Source of the DNA: an uncultured Collinsella sp.
GTDB lineage: Bacteria > Actinomycetota > Coriobacteriia > Coriobacteriales > Coriobacteriaceae
Direction of reading: 5' to 3'
NCBI GenBank assembly: GCA_902388545.1
Contig: CABMPS010000055.1
Span: 1 to 10,396, forward strand
Length of the DNA stretch: 10,396 nt
Shown here: piece by piece, positions 1 to 6,879 of the stretch
Layout: every line of letters begins with the position of its first letter
Position numbering within the stretch: the first letter of the stretch is position 1
Position numbers and translations under genes: made by a program
The notes under the pieces: model-generated
Told to the model about the DNA's origin: nothing
What the model saw: only the letters and a program-made list of their open reading frames with translations
Database searches by the model: none

Positions 1-302
1 GAAGTATTCACGGCACGTTCCTCGACGGCAGCGACAGCACTCGCAAACTGATCGGGCTTGGAACCAAAGAGCTGCACGCAGATTTGCTGCTCCTCGTCGG
101 CCGGCAGCACCAGGCGCCACGTCTTATTGCTGGCATAGGCAAGGCCTGCCACGCTCACCATCTCGCTATAGGCAAGATTAGCACCACGGCGACGGCACAT
201 GATGCGATAGGCGGGGTCGGTTACGCCCGCCATGGGAGCCATAAGGAACGGCTGCTCGGCATAGGCACCCAGCAGCCGCTTGCTGTATTCAGAAAGCGCC
301 AT
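1..302 (-). CDS. dusB: tRNA-dihydrouridine synthase, N-terminal part (gene runs off the left edge)
   Basis: This encodes the first 100 residues of a flavin-dependent enzyme that reduces uridine to dihydrouridine in the D-loop of tRNA. The signature APMAGVTDPAYR is at residues 22-33, the start of the FMN-binding TIM barrel. It is followed by YSEMVS (45-50) and VQLFGS (76-81), both typical of the Dus/NifR3 family. The catalytic cysteine lies further on and is outside the window. The ATG at 302 is four bases after the lepA stop. An AAGGTGG sequence inside the lepA end, about 12 bases upstream, can serve as ribosome binding site, so the gene is probably cotranscribed with lepA. The family is secure; DusB rather than another Dus subtype is an inference from the general similarity of the N-terminus. 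Confidence 0.9.
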   Translation of the reverse strand, partial: MALSEYSKRLLGAYAEQPFLMAPMAGVTDPAYRIMCRRRGANLAYSEMVSVAGLAYASNKTWRLVLPADEEQQICVQLFGSKPDQFASAVAAVEERAVNT

Positions 303-306
303 GGAC

Positions 307-2118
307 CTAATCGTCCACCTTGAGAATCGCCATAAAGGCCTCCTGCGGAACCTCGACCGAGCCGATGGCCTTCATGCGCTTCTTGCCCTCTTTCTGCTTT
401 TCGAGCAGCTTGCGCTTACGCGAGATATCGCCACCATAGCACTTGGCCAAAACGTCCTTGCGGCGCGCCTTGACGGTGGAGCGGGCGATGATCTTGTTGC
501 CGATAGCGCCCTGAATAGGCACCTCGAACAGCTGGCGAGGGATAATCTCCTTGAGCTTGTCGCACAGACCGCGTGCCAGGCCATAGGCCTTGTCCTTGTG
601 CACGATAAACGAAAGCGCGTCCACCTCGTCGCCCGAAAGCAAAATATCGAGCTTGACGAGCTCGGAGGGACGATACTCATTGAACTCATAGTCGAGCGAG
701 GCATAGCCCTTGGTGCGACTCTTGAGCTGGTCAAAGAAGTCCAGGATGAGCTCAGCAAGCGGCATGTCAAAGCGCATCTCGACCGATTTGCTCGTGAGAT
801 GGATCATGTCGGTTGTAATGCCGCGGTGCTCGATAGCGAGCTGCATGACGGCACCCGTATACTCGGGCGGGCAGATAATCTTGGCCTTGAGGTAAGGCTC
901 CTCGATGCGCTCGATGCGCGTAGCCTCGGGCAGATCTTGCGGGCTGCGGACATCAATCATCTCGCCGTCGGTCTTGTAGACGTGATAGTCCACCGAAGGG
1001 CTCGTGGCAATCAAATCCAGATTGAACTCGCGCTCCAGGCGCTCCTTGACGACCTCCATATGCAGCAGGCCCAAGAAGCCCACGCGGAAACCAAAGCCGA
1101 GCGCCACCGAGGTCTCGGGCTCCCACACCAACGACGGATCGTTGACGTGCAGCTTATCGAGGGCGTCACGCAGGTTCTCGTAGTCCTTGTTGTCGATCGG
1201 GAACAGGCCCGTGTAGACCATGGGCTTGGCCTCGCGGTAGCCCGGCAGAGGCTCGGGGCAGGGGTTCGAAGCCCACGTAAGGGTATCGCCCACGCGCACA
1301 GCCTCGGGGTCCTTCAGACCCGTGACCACATAGCCAACCTCGCCGACGGTCAGCGCGTCGACCGGGGTCTCGGCAGGACGCTTGACGCCCACGCCGTCGA
1401 CCAAAAAGTCACCCTTGGCCTGCATCATAAGCAGAGTATCGCCCTTTTTGATGGAACCATCGAAGACGCGCACCGTAGCCACCACACCGCGATACTCGTC
1501 AAAGTACGAATCCAAAATGAGCGCCTTGAGTGGCGCGTTTGCATCGCCCTTGGGTGGCGAGATCAAAAAGACGATGGACTCAAGCAGATCGTGGATGCCC
1601 TCGCCGGTCTTGCCCGATACGCATACGGCATCGTCGGCAGGAATCGCCAGGTCATCCTCGATCTCGGTCTTAACCTCGTCGGGATGGGCCGAGGGCAGGT
1701 CGATCTTGTTGATGGCGGGCACAATGTCCAGATTGGCGTTCATAGCGAGCGTCGCGTTGGAGACGGTCTGTGCCTCGACACCCTGAGTGGCGTCGACGAC
1801 GAGCACCGCGCCCTCACAAGCGGCCAGCGAACGCGAGACCTCGTAGGTAAAGTCTACATGGCCCGGCGTATCGATGAGGTTGAACTGATACGTCTCGCCG
1901 TCGTCGGCGTCATAGGACACGCGGACGGCGTTGGACTTGATCGTGATGCCGCGCTCGCGCTCGATATCCATGGTGTCGAGCAGCTGCGACTCCATGTCGC
2001 GCTCGTCGACGGTATGGGTGAGCTCGAGGATGCGGTCGCTGATCGTAGACTTGCCATGGTCAATGTGCGCAACGATTGAGAAGTTGCGGATGTGGGAAAT
2101 GTCAATTGAAGTATTCAT
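307..2118 (-). CDS. lepA: Elongation factor 4 (LepA), ribosome-associated GTPase
   Basis: LepA is a translational GTPase that acts on ribosomes, with proposed roles in back-translocation, recovery from stalling and 30S assembly. The protein is 603 residues, the usual size. GTPase motifs are AHIDHGKST (17-25, P-loop), the switch region with RGIT, DTPGH (G3) and NKID (G4). The LepA-specific C-terminus contains [20 protein letters not shown] followed by the Lys-rich EGKKRMK. The frame stays open to 2178, but I choose the ATG at 2118. It gives the normal N-terminus ([20 protein letters not shown]), and the upstream extension would be encoded by the rpsT terminator hairpin. There is no strong Shine-Dalgarno sequence before 2118. 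A TAAGAT hexamer ends seven bases upstream, which would suit a leaderless or nearly leaderless mRNA. The gene is followed almost directly by the dihydrouridine synthase gene. Confidence 0.97.
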
Positions 2119-2125
2119 GCGGACT

Positions 2126-2131
2126 ATCTTA
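2126..2131 (-). promoter_or_regulatory. Possible -10 element for lepA (leaderless start)
   Basis: On the minus strand the hexamer TAAGAT (TANNNT type, 4 of 6 matches to TATAAT) ends seven bases before the lepA ATG. That would place the transcription start at or next to the start codon. No convincing -35 box is visible, because the -35 region falls on the U-tract side of the rpsT terminator. The supporting argument is positional: the terminator leaves only 25 bases in which a separate lepA promoter could lie. Confidence 0.35.
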
Positions 2132-2143
2132 CCCGAGCGGTAC

Positions 2144-2180
2144 AAAAAATGGAGCCTGTTCCATAAAACAGGCTCCATTT
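2144..2180 (-). terminator. Rho-independent terminator of rpsT
   Basis: The arms 2147-2160 and 2167-2180 are perfect 14-base complements with a six-base loop (2161-2166). On the minus strand the hairpin leads into six T residues (complement of A 2144-2149), so it works in the direction of rpsT. On the plus strand the hairpin is followed by ATGCGCG, which has no U tract, so termination is one-sided. It lies 34 bases after the rpsT stop and 25 bases before lepA, separating the ribosomal protein gene from the lepA-dus pair. Confidence 0.93.
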
Positions 2181-2214
2181 ATGCGCGTAATCTGTGTAGT
2201 GTGAAATTTACAAC

Positions 2215-2481
2215 TTAGGCGTTGATGCTGTTCACGAGCTTGGCAAGACCGGACTTGCGGTTGGAAGCCTGGTTCTTGTGGATAACATGCTTGGCGGCAG
2301 CCATGTCGAGACGCTTGGTAACGGTCTTGAGGGCAGCCTGGGCCTTCTCGGCGTCGCCCTCGGCGACGGCGGACTGGACGTGCTTGGTCAGCGTCTTGAG
2401 CTCGGACTTGACAGCCTTGTTACGCATGCGAGCTGCCTCATTGGTGCGGATACGCTTCTTCTGAGACTTGATGTTTGCCAC
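2215..2481 (-). CDS. rpsT: 30S ribosomal protein bS20
   Basis: bS20 is a primary 16S rRNA-binding protein of the small subunit body and also contacts helix 44. The protein is 88 residues, normal for the family, and very basic. It begins with the typical (M)[17 protein letters not shown] and ends in the usual helix pattern with [15 protein letters not shown]. Translation starts at a GTG (2481) preceded at about ten bases by AAAGGA. The frame can be read upstream to an ATG at 2550, but those residues do not resemble bS20 and would cover the leader hairpin, so the short form is right. The gene has its own promoter and terminator, so it appears to be a single-gene unit between holA and lepA. bS20 regulates its own translation in Escherichia coli; whether it does here is unknown. 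Confidence 0.97.
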   Translation of the reverse strand: MANIKSQKKRIRTNEAARMRNKAVKSELKTLTKHVQSAVAEGDAEKAQAALKTVTKRLDMAAAKHVIHKNQASNRKSGLAKLVNSINA

Positions 2482-2508
2482 TTCTGGAGTTCCTTTCGAG
2501 TTCCTTGC

Positions 2509-2546
2509 AAAAAATGTATGACACCTCTGAGACACGGTGAGGTCAT
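2509..2546 (-). promoter_or_regulatory. Terminator-like hairpin in the rpsT leader
   Basis: On the minus strand ATGACCTC (2546-2539) can pair with GAGGTGTCAT (2527-2518) with a two-base bulge, and the loop is about 11 bases. Three bases later come six T residues (complement of A 2509-2514). The predicted start of the rpsT transcript, just below the TATAGT box, is around 2550. The hairpin would therefore form at the very 5' end of the leader. It may act as an attenuator, as a terminator for read-through from holA, or as a stabilising 5' stem. Confidence 0.5.
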
Positions 2547-2556
2547 GCAAGCGCCT

Positions 2557-2565
2557 ACTATAGCA
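2557..2565 (-). promoter_or_regulatory. Extended -10 promoter of rpsT
   Basis: The minus strand reads TGCTATAGT, an extended -10 (TGN plus TATAGT, 5 of 6 matches to TATAAT) in the gap between holA and rpsT. A TTGACA occurs at 2600-2595, but it is 32 bases away, too far to be the partner -35 box, and no other good -35 is seen. The predicted leader is about 70 bases. Confidence 0.6.
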
Positions 2566-2614
2566 CGCTCCCCCTCAAAGGAATAGAACGAATTTGTCAA
2601 ATAGGCAGGTATCA

Positions 2615-3577
2615 TCACGATTTTCTCAAGATGTTCGTAATCCAGAGCAAAAGCGCGGTCTCAGAATCGGCAGAGCCCTTGAGCGCGAGCTCCACATCGA
2701 CCGCACCCTCGAGCGCTGCGACGAGCTCTGCCATCGAAAAGCGACGCGCCCAAGTCAGGTGATTCTTGACCTGCCAGGACTGGAGCTTGAGCGTTGCGGC
2801 CAGCTCACGACCCTGTCCACGCGCATCGAGCGCCTTGGCGACGATCAGCTCACGGATGCGACCGCACAGCAGCGTGTAGGTCCACACATAGCTCTTGGCG
2901 GGCAGCAGATTGAAGAGCTCGAGCGATCGCCGCATATCGCGAGCCGAGACGGCGTTGAGGAAGTCCCAGGGTTGAACCTCGGCCGTACGGACAATCCAGC
3001 GCTCAACATCGGCAAGTTCAATCTGAGGCGACTCGACCATCTGGGCAAGCTTAGCCAAGTCGTTATCGAGCATGCGCGTGTTTTCGCCCGAACGCGAGAC
3101 GAGCTCCTCGGCGGCCGCCGTCGAAATCGACTTACCGCGCTGCGTCGCCATCTGCTGAACACGGCGCGGTAGCTCCCAGCGCTTGGTACCCGAGCAATCG
3201 ACGATAGCCTTCTTGTCGATCTTGGCGATTGCCTTATACAGGCGCGTATTCTTGGCAAGCGAGTCGGCGATGATGAGGCAGACCGTTGTGGGGCTGGGAC
3301 TCGCCAGATACCCAACGAGCGGCTCCGAGACCGCCTTGGCGAGCTTTGAGCAGCCATCGAGGATTACCAGACGAAACTCGCTGCCCATCGGAAAGGTGTT
3401 AAGCGATCCGATAATGGACTCGATATCGGGGTCCTTGGTCATGTCTCGCTCGTCGAGGTTGAACTCGACCATACCCGATTTTTCCAGACGCGCTTTCATA
3501 CGCGAGACGGCGTGGTCGCGCTTAACTCCGTCGGTACCGACGATCAGATACGCCGGCAGCAAACCGGTTTCGGACAT
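2615..3577 (-). CDS. holA: DNA polymerase III subunit delta (clamp loader)
   Basis: The delta subunit opens the beta sliding clamp as part of the clamp-loader complex of the replicase. The protein is 320 residues, usual for HolA. It shows the family layout: an N-terminal AAA+-like fold without a working Walker A motif, starting LLPAYLIVGTDGVKRDHAV; a middle segment with FRLVILDG (68-75); and an all-helical C-terminal collar domain (about 210-320). I choose the ATG at 3577 because GGAGGGGAG lies just upstream (3590-3582). The longer frame to 3640 would begin inside the likely promoter. The position after comEC and before rpsT is common in Gram-positive bacteria. Sequence conservation in this family is low, so part of the call rests on that order. 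Confidence 0.92.
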   Translation of the reverse strand: MSETGLLPAYLIVGTDGVKRDHAVSRMKARLEKSGMVEFNLDERDMTKDPDIESIIGSLNTFPMGSEFRLVILDGCSKLAKAVSEPLVGYLASPSPTTVCLIIADSLAKNTRLYKAIAKIDKKAIVDCSGTKRWELPRRVQQMATQRGKSISTAAAEELVSRSGENTRMLDNDLAKLAQMVESPQIELADVERWIVRTAEVQPWDFLNAVSARDMRRSLELFNLLPAKSYVWTYTLLCGRIRELIVAKALDARGQGRELAATLKLQSWQVKNHLTWARRFSMAELVAALEGAVDVELALKGSADSETALLLWITNILRKS

Positions 3578-3617
3578 TGCGCTCCCCTCCCGCAGGCCTT
3601 CGTATTCGTTCCGTGCC

Positions 3618-3647
3618 ATTCTAGCCCAGGGGCCCACCACACGCCAA
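3618..3647 (-). promoter_or_regulatory. Probable promoter of holA
   Basis: On the minus strand TTGGCG (3647-3642) and TAGAAT (3623-3618) are separated by 18 bases. They match the -35 and -10 consensus at 4 of 6 and 5 of 6 positions. The site lies just past the comEC stop, and the predicted start would give a leader of about 35 bases with a strong ribosome binding site. No terminator is evident between comEC and holA, so read-through is also likely. Confidence 0.5.
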
Positions 3648-3655
3648 CGACGTCG

Positions 3656-5959
3656 TCACGGTAGCTGGCATCGCATCGCAAAGCCATTCGCAGTCGGTGT
3701 GACGGTAATGTCGCCGTGTTCGATGGTACACGCGAACACACCACCCGCTTCCTTAACGGCATCGATGCAGGCATCGGACGGATGGCCGTATCGATTCCCC
3801 TCACCGGCGCTTGCGAGGGAAAGCTCGGGCTTCAGGACGTCCAGCAACTCACCATCGACTGAAACCTTGGAGCCGTGATGCCCAAGTTTAAGTACATCGA
3901 TATCCCCCACCTCCTGCACGAATTCCCGTTCTTGGTCGAGCTCGGCATCACCGGTGAGAAGTATTCGCAGGCCCTTGCCTTCCTGAACATAAGAGAGCAG
4001 CAGGACAAGCGAGTCCTCATTTCCCTCGCCATCCACGAACTCGAATGGCCACATCACGCGGGCGCAAAATGAGCCGATGTCGACCGTATCCCCACGGCGC
4101 ACCTGCCGATACTCCACGCCAGGTCGGTTCAATACCTCGGCAGGAGCATCCTCCAGCGCATCCGCCGCCACGGCAATCGTTCCGACCGAAAACTGTTCGA
4201 GCACGGCAGGCAAACCACCCCAGTGGTCCTCATCCCAATGCGTCACAAAAACGGCATCGATATGGTGCACGTTATTGCGAACCAACGCCGCAACCACACG
4301 CTCGTCGAGCCCGCAGTCGACGAGAGCTACTGCGCCGCCTTGGCGGATAAGAATCGCATCGGCCTGGCCCACATCGAGCACCGTCACCGAAGGCGGAGCG
4401 AATCGATCCCAATAGACGTACGGAATCGCAGCCAAGAGCATCAGGCATGCAAGCCCCACCGCCATAGGACGTGCACGGGGACGCGGCCACCAGACCAGCA
4501 GAACCGCCAGAAAACACGGCACTAGGTAAATCCACATGCTATCGGGCGGCACATTCACGGATGCACCCGGCACGGCGGCAAACAGCTGCTCGAAGAACAG
4601 CGCGCAACGGGCGGCAATCATGGGCACAACGAGCGCCCAAGTCCGCAACGGTGCCACGAACGAAAAGGGAACCAGCACGATCGACACAGCGAGCAGTACG
4701 CTCACCACCGGACCGAGGACCGCATTTGCCAGCGGAGCAATGAGCGAGAACGTACCGAAGGCAGGAACGGTAATGGGAAGTGTCGCCAGTTGCGAGCACA
4801 GCGTGACGGAAAGCATGCCGGCAACGCCCGATGGCAAGCCCAGCTCACCCAAAGCGTAGGTCGCATAAGAGCAAAAGCACAGAATGGCTAAGACGCTGGC
4901 ACATGAAAGCTGAAAGCCCATCTCAAACAGCACCGTCGGCCGCAGCAGCACAAAGATGGACATGGTTGCGAAGAGCGCCGAAAGGCCGTGCCGGCGACGC
5001 CCCGCGCCGTTTACGACAAGCGTCGCGAACACCATGCAGCACGCGCGCACGGCCGAGGGAGACGCGCCCGTAAAGGCAACGTAGCCCACAAGCGTTATCG
5101 CCAATATCGCCCGTTGAAGACCGCGTGAGCACCGAGTCTTTTGCAATACACCCTCGATTACAAACCCCACGATAGCCAAATGGCTGCCCGAGACGGCGAT
5201 AAGATGCGCCGTTCCCGTCTCCGAAAACCAGTCGCCCGCCGGCTGGGCGCGCAGCTCGGCCGAACGACCGCAGACGACACCGGCTATGAGCGCACGCGCC
5301 GGTTCGGTTGCAGGCGCGATGGACACAAGCAGCCCATTTCGCAGCCGAAGCAGCGGCCCCGGAGAGTTCTCATCGACCGACAAAATCCGAACGGCTTTAA
5401 CCTTGCGCACCTCGCCTCGGAGCACGCGTGATCGTCCATACGCATCGTTCTCAAAACGTGAAACGCGACCGATAACACGCACGTGCGCCCCGACCTTGAG
5501 CTCACGATCACACGATAGGCGAACCGTTGCCAAGTTCTTACCGTCCGCGCGTGCCTCGCAGGTATAGGAATACACGTCGTCGTTTATGGATGGATCACCC
5601 TGCACGACAAACTCGAGACCGCTTGCCGCTCGACCGTCGAGCGCCTTCGAAGCGCTGAGCGCACCCACAGCCCACCACGCCGAGACGACCGCTCCCGCCA
5701 CGAGACCGACGGACGCGGCATACAGCCACCGCTTCAAAGGGGCAAGCCGCGCACAAGATTGAGCCAGCACAACGAATATCGCCGCCGCAACGGGAATAGC
5801 CCATAGCGGCCCGAACGCTGGCGCCTGCTCCCCCAGTAGCGCATCAGCGGCCACGTTAAGCACCAGGGCGCAGCCCACGCACATGCCGGCACACAGAGCC
5901 ATCGTCCACGGCATCAGGGGCCGCGGAGGCATCACGTGCTCGCGCTCAATCGCACTCAT
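3656..5959 (-). CDS. comEC: ComEC/Rec2 family DNA-uptake channel protein
   Basis: ComEC forms the inner-membrane channel for single-stranded DNA during natural transformation. The protein is 767 residues and has all three expected parts. Residues about 15-100 hold the first membrane helices, and about 105-195 a soluble DUF4131-like region. Residues about 215-515 form the polytopic Competence domain with TAHLIAVSGSHLAIVG (250-265) and MGFQLSCASVLAI (347-359). The C-terminal metallo-beta-lactamase-like domain follows (about 524-767), with VLDVGQADAILI (527-538), THWDEDHWGG (573-582), LLTGDAE (667-673) and LKLGHHGS (690-697). The metal-binding signature is intact, which suggests a functional nuclease-type domain. 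The ATG at 5959 overlaps the comEA stop as ATGA, so translation is probably coupled. An ATG four codons upstream (5971) is also possible. No frameshift or internal stop is seen. Confidence 0.95.
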   Translation of the reverse strand: MSAIEREHVMPPRPLMPWTMALCAGMCVGCALVLNVAADALLGEQAPAFGPLWAIPVAAAIFVVLAQSCARLAPLKRWLYAASVGLVAGAVVSAWWAVGALSASKALDGRAASGLEFVVQGDPSINDDVYSYTCEARADGKNLATVRLSCDRELKVGAHVRVIGRVSRFENDAYGRSRVLRGEVRKVKAVRILSVDENSPGPLLRLRNGLLVSIAPATEPARALIAGVVCGRSAELRAQPAGDWFSETGTAHLIAVSGSHLAIVGFVIEGVLQKTRCSRGLQRAILAITLVGYVAFTGASPSAVRACCMVFATLVVNGAGRRRHGLSALFATMSIFVLLRPTVLFEMGFQLSCASVLAILCFCSYATYALGELGLPSGVAGMLSVTLCSQLATLPITVPAFGTFSLIAPLANAVLGPVVSVLLAVSIVLVPFSFVAPLRTWALVVPMIAARCALFFEQLFAAVPGASVNVPPDSMWIYLVPCFLAVLLVWWPRPRARPMAVGLACLMLLAAIPYVYWDRFAPPSVTVLDVGQADAILIRQGGAVALVDCGLDERVVAALVRNNVHHIDAVFVTHWDEDHWGGLPAVLEQFSVGTIAVAADALEDAPAEVLNRPGVEYRQVRRGDTVDIGSFCARVMWPFEFVDGEGNEDSLVLLLSYVQEGKGLRILLTGDAELDQEREFVQEVGDIDVLKLGHHGSKVSVDGELLDVLKPELSLASAGEGNRYGHPSDACIDAVKEAGGVFACTIEHGDITVTPTANGFAMRCQLP

Positions 5960-6666
5960 ACGCAAATGCAATCTTTGATTTTGGCGAGCTTCTTCTCACC
6001 GATCCCCGTTACGCGCATCAGGTCATCGACTGAGGTAAAAGCCCCGTTTTGCGTCCGCTCATCGATAATCGATTGGGCCATAGAAGGCCCGATGCCCGAA
6101 AGCGTCTGCAGCTCTGCCGCACTTGCCGTATTGATGTTCACGAGCCCCGACGAAGACCCCGCACCAGGAGTCGTGGCAGCACCGATTTCGGCCCCGTCGA
6201 CCGCCCCAGCCGCTTGTTGCTCCCCCACTGTCGGAACATAGATCTTTTGGCCATCTGTGATCTTGGACGCACGATTAAGCCCTGTCACATCCGCCTCGGC
6301 CGTAAGCCCTCCGGCGGCATCGATCGCTTGGGACACCCGTGCTCCATCTTTGAGCCGATACACGCCAGGCCTCACAACGGCGCCATCTACATCGACGTAC
6401 ACCTCGGCAGCAGAGGAGCTCTTGGCCGAAGACTCATCGGCATCATCATGAGACGCATCCCCGTCCCCGTGCACATCCGAGGAGATCGCCTCATCGCTAC
6501 GCTCAAACGACACGCCGCTGGAGCGGCTATTAAAACTTGTCATCGCTAAGCCGCTCGCGGCGGCAATGACAACCAGAATCGCCACCACCACCGCCTTGTG
6601 TCCGAGCAGCTTTTCTGCCCAGCGGTCCATCCGTTTAACCCGTTCGTGTTGTTCGCGCTGCGCCAT
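5956..6666 (-). CDS. comEA: ComEA family competence DNA receptor
   Basis: ComEA is a membrane-anchored protein that binds double-stranded DNA outside the cell membrane and passes it to ComEC. The protein is 236 residues. A short basic cytoplasmic start leads to one membrane helix (about 24-43), then a low-complexity Ser/Asp/Ala linker (about 45-87). A SLBB domain follows (about 88-147, VYVDVDGAVVRPGVYRLKDG), then a second Gly/Ala-rich linker. The C-terminal helix-hairpin-helix pair contains VNINTASAAELQTLSGIG (176-193) and the second hairpin VTGIGEKKLAKI (219-230). The ATG at 6666 has GGGAGG seven bases upstream (6679-6674). The frame is open to 6744, but that start would put the binding site inside the gene. 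ComEC follows with a one-codon overlap. There is no comEB between them, unlike Bacillus. Confidence 0.96.
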   Translation of the reverse strand: MAQREQHERVKRMDRWAEKLLGHKAVVVAILVVIAAASGLAMTSFNSRSSGVSFERSDEAISSDVHGDGDASHDDADESSAKSSSAAEVYVDVDGAVVRPGVYRLKDGARVSQAIDAAGGLTAEADVTGLNRASKITDGQKIYVPTVGEQQAAGAVDGAEIGAATTPGAGSSSGLVNINTASAAELQTLSGIGPSMAQSIIDERTQNGAFTSVDDLMRVTGIGEKKLAKIKDCICV

Positions 6667-6732
6667 AGCAAAACCTCCCAACACCATCGTGTCAGGAAAC
6701 GAACGCCGCAGCTTCAGCACGTCCACACCAGT

Positions 6733-6772
6733 TTTCGCGGTCAAACCAAAAGCTGACCAAAACCTTGCGAAA
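6733..6772 (-). promoter_or_regulatory. Nested inverted repeat upstream of comEA
   Basis: On the minus strand TTTCGC (6772-6767) and GGTCA (6758-6754) are mirrored by TGACC (6743-6739) and GCGAAA (6738-6733). The inner arms are ten bases apart, and the outer left arm is displaced by eight bases. The same stretch also holds two direct copies of TTTTGGT with an 11-base period. It sits about 65-105 bases before the comEA start, where an operator or leader structure could be. I could not identify a clear -35/-10 pair in the gap and know no regulator that fits. Confidence 0.35.
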
Positions 6773-6836
6773 TAATGTCCATTTATTCAGGCACACGTCA
6801 GCAAATGAACACTTAGCCGCAAAATGCCCAGATAGC

Positions 6837-6869
6837 AAAAGACCGACGATGCAGGCGCATCGTCGGTCT
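6837..6869 (-). terminator. Rho-independent terminator after thiI
   Basis: The arms 6840-6852 and 6857-6869 are perfect 13-base complements around a four-base loop. On the minus strand the stem is followed by TTTTGCT, partly from the stem end. The hairpin begins 11 bases after the thiI stop and would end the mihF-gmk-rpoZ-thiI transcript. The plus-strand side lacks a T run. Confidence 0.85.
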
Positions 6870-6879
6870 ATGCACAAAT

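Noticed and set aside
280..2079. Long open frame of 599 codons on the plus strand across lepA
   Set aside because: It is the antisense shadow of lepA, whose GTPase motifs and C-terminus are unmistakable; the plus frame shows no domain and no proper ribosome binding site.
2119..2178. N-terminal extension of LepA by 20 residues
   Set aside because: The extension would be encoded by the rpsT terminator hairpin and does not resemble LepA; the ATG at 2118 gives the normal family start.
2595..2600. Perfect TTGACA on the minus strand as -35 box of rpsT
   Set aside because: The only good -10 (TATAGT) is 32 bases away and no -10-like hexamer lies 16-18 bases from it, so it is probably chance.
6692..6877. 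Minus-strand 61-codon open frame between thiI and comEA
   Set aside because: It starts inside the thiI terminator hairpin, lacks a ribosome binding site and has no family resemblance; the gap looks regulatory.
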